Source of the DNA: an uncultured Phascolarctobacterium sp.
GTDB lineage: Bacteria > Bacillota > Negativicutes > Acidaminococcales > Acidaminococcaceae
DNA: 64,000 bases
Assembly: GCF_905212365.1 (NCBI RefSeq)
Contig: NZ_CAJMEH010000001.1
Location: forward strand, 62,001-126,000
Direction of reading: 5' to 3'
Shown: positions 1 to 7,549 of the stretch, piece by piece
Layout: each line of letters opens with the position of its first letter
How positions within the stretch are numbered: the stretch's first letter is position 1
Position numbers and translations under genes: made by a program
Notes under the pieces: model-generated
What the model saw: only the letters and a program-made list of their open reading frames with translations
Databases searched by the model: none
What the model was told of the DNA's origin: nothing

Positions 1-72
1 ATTTCGCTGATTGGCGCGCCCTGCTTCGTTTATTTAATGGTTAAGAAAACCTACGGTTTCGGAGGCAACTAA
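1..72 (+). CDS. FecCD/BtuC-family ABC permease, C-terminal end only
   Basis: Only the last 23 codons and the stop are in the window. The tail contains a GAP motif followed by a hydrophobic stretch and a short basic end (LIGAPCFVYLMVKK), as at the C-terminus of FecCD/BtuC permeases for iron-chelate, haem or corrinoid import. It ends one base before the start of an ABC ATPase of the matching type, which supports the call. The substrate cannot be told from this fragment. Confidence 0.7.
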   Translation: MSLIGAPCFVYLMVKKTYGFGGN

Positions 73-73
73 G

Positions 74-850
74 ATGGAAATATTAGCGGAAGCGGTTAAA
101 ATGGCCTTTGGCAGCAAGCAGATTCTCAAAGGAATCGACTTTACGCTGCGCAATAAAGAATTTGTAGGCATCATCGGCCCTAACGGCAGCGGCAAAAGCA
201 CCTTTTTGAAATGCGTGTACCGGGTGCAGCGGCCCTCGGCCGGCAGGATACGCTTTAACGGGCGCGATCTGGACGAGCTGAGCTACCGTGAATCGGCTTT
301 GCAGCTGGCGGTGGTGGCGCAGCATAATGTGTACAGCTTTGATTTTTCTGTTTTAGAGGTGGTGCTCATGGGGCGTTCGCCCCATAAAAAGCTGCTGCAG
401 CGGGATAATCTGGAGGATTACCGGATTGCGCGCAGGGCGCTGGCGGTGGTCGGGCTGGCGGATTTTGAGGAACGCAGCTTTGCTACGCTGAGCGGCGGCG
501 AGCAGCAGCGGGTAATTTTGGCGCGGGCGCTGACCCAGCAGACGGAATGCCTGGTGCTGGACGAGCCCACTAATCATTTGGATATTAAGTATCAGCTGCA
601 AATTATGGATATCGTCAAATCCTTGGATTTGACGGTTGTGGCGGCGGTACACGATTTGAATATCGCCGCTATGTACTGCGACCGCCTGGTGGCTATTAAG
701 GAGGGGCAGGTCGTAGGCGTGGGCACGCCGCGCCAGCTGCTGACGGAGCAATTTATTTACGATATGTACGAGGTCAGAAGCAAGGTCAATGTTGACGAAG
801 CGACAGGCAGAATCAATATTGTTTATCTGCCGCAGCATTGGCAGAGGTAA
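74..850 (+). CDS. ABC transporter ATPase, FecE/BtuD type
   Basis: A 258-residue ATPase that would power a FecCD-type importer at the inner membrane. Walker A GPNGSGKS is at residues 35-42, the Q-loop near 83, the signature LSGGEQQ at 139-145, Walker B CLVLDEP at 159-165 and the switch His near 193, so all catalytic elements are intact. It starts one base after the stop of the upstream permease and is therefore probably translationally coupled. It is a paralogue of the ATPase at 20213-20980, with the same FecE-like architecture. The substrate is unknown; iron-chelate, haem or corrinoid are all possible because the first genes of the operon lie outside the window. Confidence 0.9.
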   Translation: MEILAEAVKMAFGSKQILKGIDFTLRNKEFVGIIGPNGSGKSTFLKCVYRVQRPSAGRIRFNGRDLDELSYRESALQLAVVAQHNVYSFDFSVLEVVLMGRSPHKKLLQRDNLEDYRIARRALAVVGLADFEERSFATLSGGEQQRVILARALTQQTECLVLDEPTNHLDIKYQLQIMDIVKSLDLTVVAAVHDLNIAAMYCDRLVAIKEGQVVGVGTPRQLLTEQFIYDMYEVRSKVNVDEATGRINIVYLPQHWQR

Positions 851-870
851 AATTACGGGAGGTATGTCTT

Positions 871-2064
871 ATGAAAAAGCTATTTGCAGTTTCTATGCTG
901 GCCGTTTTATTGGCTGTGCCGGGCTTGTGTGGAGCTAATACTTTAGCTGCTGCGCCTGCTGGTCAGCCTAGCGCGGCGGTAAAGCAGCAGGAGGGCAAGC
1001 GTATGCCGCCTCCGGCGCGAATGCGCCGCCCGCAAATGAGTCGCGAGGAGGCGGCAGAACGTTTGTACAAGGAGTACGGTGCAGATAAGGCGGAAATACG
1101 TAAATTGTTGGAGGCGGGGCAAAGCTATAACGAGCTGAATACGGCCTATCTTTACGCCGCTTTATCTAAAACGCCGGTGAGCAGGGTGCTGGAGCTGCGG
1201 GAGCAGGCTACCTGGGGGCGTGTGCGCGTGCAGCTGGGCATGGACGCAGGCACCTTTGCCAAGCGTAATTTGGATTATCAGCTGAACAAGCTGCCTAATG
1301 ACGGCGCGCTTAGCCGGACGGCGGCGCAAAAATATACGCGGCAGGGCTATTCTTTGGCAGATATTAAACGGGCTGCCGTAATCGCCGTTAATGCTGATAA
1401 AGCCTTGGCCGAGGTTTTGCCGCTCAAAACGGCAGTCAAGGACTGGAATGCCGTTGAGGCGGAGCTGGGACTGGCTAAGCCGGCTGATAATGCCGGCTTG
1501 CGCGGACGGGGACAGCGCTCCGGCGCAGGCTTTGCCGGTTTGCATATACGCAATATGACTAAGGAGCGGGCGCTGAAAATTTTCCACGACGACTATTTGT
1601 TCAGCGAGGAGGAGCTGGCGCCGCTGTACGATGAGTTGGGCTTTGACGGCTTGGAGGACGTGTGCCTGCACGCTTATATGGGGCGTGTGCCGCTGCAAAA
1701 AATTATGGAAATGCGCGGGCAATATTCCTGGGAAAGGATTAAATATTTGCTGGGGTTAACGCCGCAGGTATATTTTGACCGCTGTGTGGATTATCAGGCG
1801 CGCCGCTTGTTGGAACGGATGGATATACCGCAGGAGGTTACTAAGGAGTTTATGCGGCAGGGCTATGCCATGCATCACGTCAATACGGCGTATCTGCTGG
1901 CTGCGCAAAGCGGGAAGCCTATGGCGGAGATTATCGTTTTGAAAACGCCTAAGAACCGCTGGAGCCAGGTGGCGGAAAGCATCGGCGTGAGCGCCGGGGA
2001 GCTGCGCGAAGCGCAGACGAAAATTTCCCAAGCCTTTGGCAGGCACGATGGAAAATTTTTGTGA
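871..2064 (+). CDS. secreted protein with an internal duplication, function unknown
   Basis: I do not recognise a named family. The start at 871 is chosen because GGGAGG lies 8 bases upstream and it begins a clear signal peptide (MKKLFAVSMLAVLLAVPGLC, likely cleaved near residues 24-30); an in-frame start at 838 would overlap the ATPase gene and spoil the signal. After a Pro/Gln-rich linker the mature protein contains two alpha-helical repeats of about 150 residues. Each has an acidic helix, then a stretch like LEDVCLHAYMGRVPLQKIME or NTAYLYAALSKTPVSRVLEL, then a W.R....LG element and a Tyr-Gln-containing helix. It follows the ABC ATPase gene closely and may belong to the same transcript. A periplasmic or surface role is inferred from the signal peptide alone. 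Confidence 0.7.
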   Translation: MKKLFAVSMLAVLLAVPGLCGANTLAAAPAGQPSAAVKQQEGKRMPPPARMRRPQMSREEAAERLYKEYGADKAEIRKLLEAGQSYNELNTAYLYAALSKTPVSRVLELREQATWGRVRVQLGMDAGTFAKRNLDYQLNKLPNDGALSRTAAQKYTRQGYSLADIKRAAVIAVNADKALAEVLPLKTAVKDWNAVEAELGLAKPADNAGLRGRGQRSGAGFAGLHIRNMTKERALKIFHDDYLFSEEELAPLYDELGFDGLEDVCLHAYMGRVPLQKIMEMRGQYSWERIKYLLGLTPQVYFDRCVDYQARRLLERMDIPQEVTKEFMRQGYAMHHVNTAYLLAAQSGKPMAEIIVLKTPKNRWSQVAESIGVSAGELREAQTKISQAFGRHDGKFL

Positions 2065-2215
2065 TTTCAAAAGAATAATAGATGATAACTACGAAGAACG
2101 ATTATATGATTTATTAAAAATAGAATTTTATAGAAATAGTCTTTTTTACAATGTATATGAACAAGCATTTTTACATACTATATCATCTCTTGTTGATTTA
2201 AAACTTATGATATAG
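2048..2215 (+). CDS. small AT-rich ORF or gene remnant, unknown
   Basis: A 55-codon ORF overlaps the last 17 bases of the preceding gene and continues through a strikingly AT-rich tract unlike the GC-balanced genes around it. The predicted peptide is rich in Phe, Tyr, Ile and Leu and has no motif I recognise. There is no convincing ribosome binding site. The rest of the gap to 2305 is also AT-rich and holds nothing else that I can identify. It may be the debris of a horizontally acquired gene rather than an expressed protein. Confidence 0.25.
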   Translation: MENFCDFKRIIDDNYEERLYDLLKIEFYRNSLFYNVYEQAFLHTISSLVDLKLMI

Positions 2216-2305
2216 GCATCGATTGATAATGCAAAGTGAAGTGATTATAAATATTGAATTTAAAACCATTGAAAAAATAATTATGCGAGCGTAAGGGTGT
2301 GCAAA

Positions 2306-2719
2306 ATGCTGATTTTTAAAGAATATAACGAATACAAGGAGACTGAAATTTTGGGGCTGTATACCAGCGTGGGATGGAGCAATTATACTCGTGAACCTGA
2401 TATGCTGCGCAGAGCTTTTTCTAATTCCCTTTATGCTTTGGCTGCTTTTGATAACGATAAGCTTGTCGGCTTAATTAGAGCGGTTGGAGATGGCGCTTCT
2501 ATTATTTTCATACAAGACCTTTTGATTTTGCCAGAGTATCAGCGGCGTGGCATTGGCAGCAGGTTGCTGCAAATCCTTATGAAAAAGTATAAGAAAGTCT
2601 ATCAATTGCAGCTGCTTACAGACGCTTCTATGAAAAATATCGCTTTTTATGAAGCTGTAGGGTTAAAGAAAAGCAGCGATTTGAATTGCTGCGCTTTTAT
2701 GCGAGTGCAGCAGGCTTGA
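2306..2719 (+). CDS. GNAT-family N-acetyltransferase
   Basis: A 137-residue single-domain acetyltransferase that should move an acetyl group from acetyl-CoA to an unknown amine. The hallmark is motif A, LPEYQRRGIGSRLLQILM (about residues 79-96), giving the R/Q-x-x-G-x-G/A CoA pyrophosphate loop. The C-terminal half ends in the usual FYEAVGLKKSS strand-helix. I prefer ATG 2306 to GTG 2297 because TAAGGG lies 8 bases before it. The gene stands alone, with an AT-rich stretch upstream and a convergent terminator downstream. The substrate cannot be predicted. Confidence 0.88.
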   Translation: MLIFKEYNEYKETEILGLYTSVGWSNYTREPDMLRRAFSNSLYALAAFDNDKLVGLIRAVGDGASIIFIQDLLILPEYQRRGIGSRLLQILMKKYKKVYQLQLLTDASMKNIAFYEAVGLKKSSDLNCCAFMRVQQA

Positions 2720-2751
2720 CAGCTTTTAATGGGGATGTACATTAGCAAGCA

Positions 2752-2795
2752 AAAAGCGCTCCGCGTACTGCTTTCACAGTATCGTGGAGCGTTTT
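2752..2795. terminator. bidirectional terminator between GNAT and flavodoxin genes
   Basis: AAAAGCGCTCC and GGAGCGTTTT form the ends of an imperfect 18-19 bp stem around a small CTTTCA loop, with T-runs on both sides. It sits between two convergent genes and can serve both. Confidence 0.75.
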
Positions 2796-2813
2796 GCTCA
2801 TACTTATATGCTT

Positions 2814-3236
2814 TTATTCTGCCAGCAGCTTGCCGATTTCAGCGCATTGTGCCAGAGCGTCGTCATCAGGCTCATTCATAGCCAGTACGCCGTCGGCTAC
2901 CAGCTCTGCGCCTGCTGCGGTTACGCGGTCCTGCCAATCCTGCATGTAGCTGCCGCCCCAGCCGTAGGAGCCAAACAGAGCAACCTTTTTGCCCTGCAGC
3001 CTGCCTTCCAGTTCTGTGAAGAAGGGCTCAAATTCAGCTTCCTCCAGAACCTCCACTCCCATTGCCGGGCAGCCCAGAGCCATGGAGTCGTAAGCTGCCG
3101 CGTCGTCGGCGGTGGTGCTGCTTACTTCCTGCAGCAGAGCCTTAGCTCCGGCTGCTTCGATGGCTTCCGCTACGGCTTCGGCCATTCTTTGGGTATTGCC
3201 GGTTGCGGACCAGTAAATTACGGGAATCTCTTTCAT
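2814..3236 (-). CDS. flavodoxin, short chain
   Basis: A 140-residue FMN-binding electron carrier. The phosphate-binding loop is WSATGNTQRMA near residues 9-19 and a second flavin-contact loop is FGSYGWGGSYM near 88-98. The length fits short-chain flavodoxins of anaerobes, which replace ferredoxin when iron is scarce. AGGAGG lies 7 bases before the ATG. The promoter is framed by two copies of a 16-bp inverted sequence (see 3255-3316), suggesting dedicated regulation. It is monocistronic and convergent with the GNAT gene. Confidence 0.9.
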   Translation of the reverse strand: MKEIPVIYWSATGNTQRMAEAVAEAIEAAGAKALLQEVSSTTADDAAAYDSMALGCPAMGVEVLEEAEFEPFFTELEGRLQGKKVALFGSYGWGGSYMQDWQDRVTAAGAELVADGVLAMNEPDDDALAQCAEIGKLLAE

Positions 3237-3254
3237 ATCTTGTGCCTCCTTTTA

Positions 3255-3316
3255 GTTACCTTTTGCTAACTATATTATCATTGTAGCATAAGATAAAAAG
3301 GTTAGCAAGAGGTAAC
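3255..3316 (-). promoter_or_regulatory. flavodoxin promoter with paired inverted-repeat operator candidate
   Basis: Read on the minus strand, the -35 is TTGCTA (3303-3308) and the -10 TACAAT (3280-3285), spaced by 17. GTTACCTTTTGCTAAC at 3255-3270 and GTTAGCAAGAGGTAAC at 3301-3316 are reverse complements of each other except for one base. The distal copy covers the -35 and the proximal copy lies just after the expected transcription start. The position is that of a repressor site; the regulator is not identified. Confidence 0.6.
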
Positions 3317-3364
3317 TGCTGCGTTTGCAAAGAATTTAGCTTCCGACTGGCCGTAGGCAGGCTG

Positions 3365-3393
3365 TTGCGCGGCGCGGCAAAAAGTGCTAAGAT
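3365..3393 (+). promoter_or_regulatory. possible promoter for the ketopantoate reductase gene
   Basis: TTGCGC (3365-3370) and TAAGAT (3388-3393) are spaced by 17 bases, about 75 bases upstream of the GTG start at 3470. It is a moderate match to a sigma-A promoter. Confidence 0.4.
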
Positions 3394-3469
3394 AAATTCA
3401 TCAGGCCGCGCTGGCGCAGGCACAGCTGCTTTCGGCAGACGGCTATCAAGCAGGAAATGAGGGACGAGG

Positions 3470-4380
3470 GTGGAAATAAAAAGCGTTGCGATTGTAGGTA
3501 TGGGGGCTTTGGGCCTGCTGTACGGCGAGCAGATTGTCAAAAGCTGCGGGCGCGAGGCCGTGCGCTTTGTGATGGACGCCGGGCGGTACGAGCGGCATAA
3601 GAACGACGTTTATACGGTCAACGGTGTGCAGCAGAATTTTGTGCTGCAAAGCGCCGCTGACGCCAAACCGGTGGATTTGGTGATTGTGGCTACTAAATTC
3701 AGCGGGTTGGAGCAGGCGCTGACGGAAATGCAGGGTCTGGTGGGCCCGGAAACGGCGATTTTTTCGGTGCTCAACGGCATCAGCAGCGAGGAAAGGATTA
3801 AAGAGCGCTTTGGCGATGGTAATTTGCTGTACTGCGTGGCTTTAGGCATGGACGCCGTGCGCGAGGGAACAAGCCTGACCTATCAGCACAGCGGTATGCT
3901 GAAAATAGGCTGTCTGGAGGATAAGCAGCGTCCGGCGTTAGCGGCGGTCACGTGCTTTTTGGACAAGGTTGGCCTGCGCTATACGGTGGAGGAGGATATT
4001 CAGCACGCTCTGTGGGCCAAGCTGCTGCTGAACGTGGGCATTAACCAAACCTGCATGGTTTACGAAACCAGCTACGGCGGCGCGCTGGCGGACGCTAAGG
4101 CGCGGGAGGATATGTTCGCCGCTATGCACGAGGTGATTGCGGTGGCGCAGTGCGAGGGCATCAATCTGACGGAGGCTGATTTTGAGGGTTGCGACAGGTG
4201 CTGCGCGGCTTGGCGCACGAGGGCCTGCCTTCCATGCGTCAGGACGCACTGGCTAAGCGGCCGTCGGAGGGGGAGCTGTTCGCCGGTACGATTATACGCC
4301 TGGCGGCTAAGCACGGGCTGGCTGTGCCGGTCAACCAGCGCTATTACGAGCGCATTAAGCAAATAGAAGCGGAATATTAA
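3470..4380 (+). pseudogene. 2-dehydropantoate 2-reductase (ketopantoate reductase), frameshifted
   Basis: The ketopantoate reductase family makes pantoate for CoA synthesis with NADPH. The N-terminal part (from GTG 3470) has the Rossmann motif GMGALGLLYG at residues 9-18 and runs in frame to about 4183. The family's C-terminal part (RQVLRGLAHEGLPSMRQD, then the conserved SEGELFAG and P.N..YY segments) continues in a different frame from about 4189 to the stop at 4380. Adding one G within the GGGTTGCG stretch at about 4183-4190 restores one continuous protein of about 303 residues with the expected Trp (FEGWRQVL). So this is either a recent single-base deletion or a sequencing error. The shifted frame would otherwise add a meaningless Arg/Cys-rich tail ending at 4366. 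Confidence 0.8.
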
Positions 4381-4381
4381 A

Positions 4382-4414
4382 AAGAGCGGCGGCAGTCTGA
4401 CTGTCGTCGCTCTT
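4382..4414. terminator. terminator, strongest for the minus-strand gene
   Basis: AAGAGCGGCGGCAG pairs with CTGTCGTCGCTCTT (two G-T pairs) around a 5-base loop. On the minus strand it is followed by TTTTT, so it ends the small exported-protein gene; on the plus strand it may act weakly after the reductase gene. Confidence 0.7.
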
Positions 4415-4426
4415 GTCATAGTACAC

Positions 4427-4648
4427 TTATTTACGCTTTTGGTCTAAATCGCGCTGCATATCGCGGGTGCGTTGGTTTTGCAGGTCGGCCTGGCGCTCAA
4501 TGCGCTGCTGGCTTTGCTGGGATGCAATGCGGTTTTCGCGCATGGCAGGCGCTGGGGGTACCGAAACGCCGGCGTAGAAATTTTCAGCTGCCTGCGCGTT
4601 TGCGGCGAATGCGGCAAGCAAAATTGTTAAAGCTAATAAACGGCGCAT
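4427..4648 (-). CDS. small exported protein of unknown function
   Basis: A 73-residue product with a clean signal peptide (MRRLLALTILLAAFAANAQA, cleavage after AQA about residue 20). The mature part of about 53 residues is very hydrophilic, rich in Gln, Arg and Asp, and probably helical or disordered (QRIERQADLQNQ near the C-terminus). I recognise no family. AGGAGG lies 8 bases upstream of the ATG. Its promoter holds a perfect palindrome (4718-4731). A periplasmic role is inferred from the signal only. Confidence 0.7.
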   Translation of the reverse strand: MRRLLALTILLAAFAANAQAAENFYAGVSVPPAPAMRENRIASQQSQQRIERQADLQNQRTRDMQRDLDQKRK

Positions 4649-4708
4649 GATTAACCGCCTCCTTGTAAGATAAATTATCGGTGCTTAGCATAGGTTTTGA
4701 TTTGGCAT

Positions 4709-4731
4709 ATTATATCGCGCAGTACACTGCG
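4709..4731 (-). promoter_or_regulatory. promoter -10 and adjacent palindrome of the small exported protein gene
   Basis: On the minus strand the -10 is TATAAT (4709-4714). Directly upstream, in the spacer, is CGCAGTACACTGCG at 4718-4731, with 6-bp arms inverted around a 2-base centre. No good -35 is visible, which would fit a promoter needing or blocked by a bound regulator. The regulator is unknown. Confidence 0.4.
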
Positions 4732-4804
4732 GATTTCGTTTACCAACAATTATACTATACCATAAAAATGTGGCAGAAGTATGGTGAAGAAGCGGCGATA
4801 ACTT

Positions 4805-4833
4805 TTGCCGGCAAATTTTTTTTGTGATATAAT
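4805..4833 (+). promoter_or_regulatory. promoter of rng
   Basis: TTGCCG (4805-4810) and TATAAT (4828-4833) are spaced by 17 bases, with TG one base before the -10. The remaining 120 bases to the GTG start hold an untranslated leader with a second TATAAT at 4900-4905 and no ORF; together with the divergent promoter they fill the 312-base gap. Confidence 0.65.
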
Positions 4834-4960
4834 GTGAATGCTTAGCGATTCACGAACCGAAGGTGAAGCGAGAGCTTAGCAGAACATATTCCCTTGCGGT
4901 ATAATATACTATTATAGTAATGGTCGTAAGACCGTAGAAAAACAAGGAGCGGACGGCAGC

Positions 4961-6376
4961 GTGACAGCAAAAATTATCATCGGCGTAACTGAAGACGAGA
5001 CCAGAATGGGGCTTGTGGAAAACGGCCTGCTGATGGAATATCTGGTAGAGCGGGCTGCCGAGCAGCATTTGGTGGGCAGCATCTTTAAGGCCCGCGTCTG
5101 CAATGTAGTGCGCGGCATTCAGGCTGCCTTCGTCGATATAGGACTGGAGCAGAACGCCTTTCTGTATTTGGGCGACGCTATGGATGTAACCGAGGGCCAG
5201 AGCGTGGTGGTGCAGATCAGCAAGGACGCCCGCGGCACCAAGGGCCCTACTGCTACCCGGGAAATTACGCTGCCCGGCAGATATGCCGTGCTGCTGCCCC
5301 ACGCCGATTATGTGGGTATATCCCGCAAGATTAACGATAAGGCGGAGCGTGAACGGTTAAGCAGCGTGTACAGCGCGGCGCGGCCTGTCGGTATGGGCGT
5401 GGTGGTGCGCACTGCGGCAGCTGGCGTGGAGGCGGCGCTTTTGGAGCAGGATATTGCCGAGCTGCACACCGCCTGGCGCGTGCTGGCGGCGCGGGAGCGG
5501 GTAGCCAAGGCTCCCTGCCTGCTGCGGCGGGAGCTGGATTTGCCCATCCGGATTGTGCGCGACTATCTGCGGCCCCAGTTGACGGAAATCGTTATCGATA
5601 ATCTGGCCGTTTATAAGCGGGTGGAGGAGCTGCTGCAGCAGCTGCCGCAGGCTGCAGCTATCAAGCTGACGCTGTACCAGGGCTTGGAGGATATTTTCGT
5701 TTATCACCAGCAGCAGGAGGCTGTAGCTGGCATTTCCGATAAAATGGTGACTTTACCCAGCGGCGGCTATCTGATTATCGATTACACGGAGGCCATGACG
5801 GTCATCGATGTGAACAGCGGCAAATTCAGCGGCCGGGAAAATTTGGAAGAAACCATTATGCAAATCAACCGGGAGGCCGCGGCAGAGATTGCCCGACAGC
5901 TGCGCCTGCGGGATATCGGAGGCATTATCGTGGCCGATTTTATCGATATGCACAGCGAGGCGCATAAGAACGAGATTCTGAGCGTGCTGCAGCAGGCTCT
6001 TGCCGGTGACAAGATGCATCCCAAGGTGCAGGATATCACGGTGCTGAATTTGATAGAAATTACCCGCAAAAAGTCGCGGCAGAATTTGTCCAGCGTCTTG
6101 TATACGCCCTGCCCCGTGTGCGACGGCAGCGGGCGCGTGCAGAGCAGGGAAACCCTGGCGCTGGAAATTAAGCGGCGCCTGCGGGTGCTGCTGCGCCGCC
6201 GCGGCAGCGCGAAAAGCCTTTTGCTTGTGGCTAATCCTTGGCTGGCAGAATGGCTGTGCGGCAAGGATATCAAGGCCTGGGAGCGGGAGCTGGCCTGTAG
6301 CCTGAAGGTGGAAAGCGACCCGTCGTTACACGTTGAAAGTTTTATGATTTTGGATAATACCGGTGTTGACAAATGA
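4961..6376 (+). CDS. rng: ribonuclease G (RNase E/G family)
   Basis: A 471-residue single-strand endoribonuclease of the RNase E/G family, acting in rRNA 5' maturation and mRNA decay. An S1 domain is embedded at about residues 38-115 (HLVGSIFKARVCNVVRGIQA at its start). The catalytic DNase-I-like domain carries the Mg-binding aspartates in TVIDVNSGKFSG (about 283-294) and VADFIDM (about 324-330). The Zn-link CPVCDGSG is at about 384-391. The length is that of RNase G, without the long degradosome scaffold tail of RNase E. The GTG start follows AAGGAG. It lies upstream of rplU, as in many Firmicutes, and the rplU promoter overlaps its stop codon. Confidence 0.95.
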   Translation: MTAKIIIGVTEDETRMGLVENGLLMEYLVERAAEQHLVGSIFKARVCNVVRGIQAAFVDIGLEQNAFLYLGDAMDVTEGQSVVVQISKDARGTKGPTATREITLPGRYAVLLPHADYVGISRKINDKAERERLSSVYSAARPVGMGVVVRTAAAGVEAALLEQDIAELHTAWRVLAARERVAKAPCLLRRELDLPIRIVRDYLRPQLTEIVIDNLAVYKRVEELLQQLPQAAAIKLTLYQGLEDIFVYHQQQEAVAGISDKMVTLPSGGYLIIDYTEAMTVIDVNSGKFSGRENLEETIMQINREAAAEIARQLRLRDIGGIIVADFIDMHSEAHKNEILSVLQQALAGDKMHPKVQDITVLNLIEITRKKSRQNLSSVLYTPCPVCDGSGRVQSRETLALEIKRRLRVLLRRRGSAKSLLLVANPWLAEWLCGKDIKAWERELACSLKVESDPSLHVESFMILDNTGVDK

Positions 6377-6394
6377 AGCCGCGTAGGGTAAAAT
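6366..6394 (+). promoter_or_regulatory. promoter of the rplU-prp-rpmA operon
   Basis: A perfect TTGACA (6366-6371) and TAAAAT (6389-6394) are spaced by 17 bases, overlapping the rng stop codon. Confidence 0.85.
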
Positions 6395-6397
6395 ATT

Positions 6398-6500
6398 CCA
6401 GTATGGACTGATTTGGTCCGTCCCCAACCGCGCAGAGAGGTTCTGAAAACCCGGCGACGGGTACCGTATTTGGCGAGTCTATCATTAAGGGAGGTGCAAT
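6398..6500 (+). ncRNA. ribosomal protein L21 leader
   Basis: The 100 bases between the promoter and rplU hold paired segments (GGACTGATTTGGTCC near 6404-6419 and GGCGACGGGTACCGTATTTGGC near 6452-6473 as stem candidates). Position and size match the structured L21 leader of Firmicutes, thought to allow autogenous control by L21. I did not verify the consensus secondary structure base by base. Confidence 0.55.
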
Positions 6501-6502
6501 AG

Positions 6503-6814
6503 ATGTACGCAATTATCAAAACCGGCGGCAAACAATACCGCGTAAGCGAAGGCGAAACCCTGCAAGTTGAAAAGCTGAACGCAGAGGTTGGCGCTGAAGT
6601 TGTTTTTGAAGAAGTTCTGACCGTTGTTAACGATGCAGACGTAAAGATTGGTAAGCCCGTAGTTGAAGGCGCAAAGGTTGTTGCTAAAGTTGTTGAACAC
6701 GGCAAAGCAGACAAGATTTTCGTTTTCAAATACAAAGCTAAATCCAACTATCGTAAACGTCAAGGCCATCGTCAACCGTTTACTACTGTTGAAATCACCG
6801 CTATCAACGCTTAA
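6503..6814 (+). CDS. rplU: 50S ribosomal protein L21
   Basis: 103 residues, the normal length. The N-terminus [14 protein letters not shown] and the C-terminal [17 protein letters not shown] are textbook L21. It binds 23S rRNA in the large subunit. GGGAGG is placed 7 bases before the ATG. First gene of an operon with prp and rpmA. Confidence 0.98.
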   Translation: MYAIIKTGGKQYRVSEGETLQVEKLNAEVGAEVVFEEVLTVVNDADVKIGKPVVEGAKVVAKVVEHGKADKIFVFKYKAKSNYRKRQGHRQPFTTVEITAINA

Positions 6815-6819
6815 TCGCC

Positions 6820-7146
6820 ATGATACAGGTCGATTTGTTCAAGGATAAGCAGGGCATGATCGTTGGCTATAAGGTCAGCGGGCATGCAGGCTACAGCGAA
6901 GAAGGCACGGACATCGTGTGCAGCGCTGTTTCTGCTTTAACGCAGGCTCCCTTGCTTGGCTTGGAAAGACACTTAAAGCTCAAGCCGTCCTATGTCGTCA
7001 ATCAGGAGGACGGTATTTTAGAGGCTGCATTGAACAGTGCGCCTACAGACCTGACGCAGGCTATTCTGCAGACCATGGTTTATGGCCTGCAGTCCATAGA
7101 ACGTCAGTGTCCGCAATATGTTCGTATTCAGGAACATAGGAGGTGA
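6820..7146 (+). CDS. prp: ribosomal-processing cysteine protease Prp
   Basis: 108 residues. The family removes the N-terminal extension of L27 in Firmicutes and relatives. The catalytic pair is His22 (GHAGY) and Cys34 ([10 protein letters not shown]). It lies 5 bases after rplU and just before rpmA, the canonical order. Its partner L27 here has an unusual cleavage-site residue (see rpmA), so the S1 pocket of this Prp may differ from that of the staphylococcal enzyme. Confidence 0.93.
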   Translation: MIQVDLFKDKQGMIVGYKVSGHAGYSEEGTDIVCSAVSALTQAPLLGLERHLKLKPSYVVNQEDGILEAALNSAPTDLTQAILQTMVYGLQSIERQCPQYVRIQEHRR

Positions 7147-7151
7147 AAGTA

Positions 7152-7442
7152 ATGTTTGAAATTATTCTGCAATTACATGCACATAAAAAAGGTACCGGCA
7201 GCTCCCACAACGGTCGTGATTCCAACGCGCAGCGTTTGGGCACCAAGGCTCATGACAGCCAGCTGGTAACCGCTGGCAGCATCATCGTTCGTCAGCGCGG
7301 TACTAAATTCCATCCCGGCAACAATGTTGGCATGGGCAAGGACTACACCATTTATGCTACTGTTGAAGGCCGCGTAAAATTTGAGCGCAAAGGCCGCGAT
7401 AAACGCCAAATCAGCGTATATCCCGTAGAAGCAGCAATGTAA
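7152..7442 (+). CDS. rpmA: 50S ribosomal protein L27 with N-terminal extension
   Basis: 96 residues. The start at 7152 is chosen because AGGAGG lies 7 bases upstream; an in-frame GTG at 7143 overlaps that site. The mature L27 body begins [18 protein letters not shown] and reaches the peptidyl-transferase centre. The extension MFEIILQLH precedes the predicted Prp cut. In characterised Firmicutes the extension ends LQFF before Ala; here it is LQLH, so P1 is His instead of Phe. The operon ends at the terminator at 7456. Confidence 0.97.
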   Translation: MFEIILQLHAHKKGTGSSHNGRDSNAQRLGTKAHDSQLVTAGSIIVRQRGTKFHPGNNVGMGKDYTIYATVEGRVKFERKGRDKRQISVYPVEAAM

Positions 7443-7455
7443 TTTAGGCTTTGCA

Positions 7456-7487
7456 GACCCGCATCTTAAAGAGGTGCGGGTCTTTTT
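7456..7487 (+). terminator. terminator of rplU-prp-rpmA
   Basis: GACCCGCA and TGCGGGTC form a perfect 8-bp stem around 11 bases, followed by TTTTT. Confidence 0.9.
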
Positions 7488-7549
7488 GCGTCTAAAGCGT
7501 GAGCTTTTTGTTAAGATATGGTGCAGCGGCTGTATTTTTAGTTTAGATA

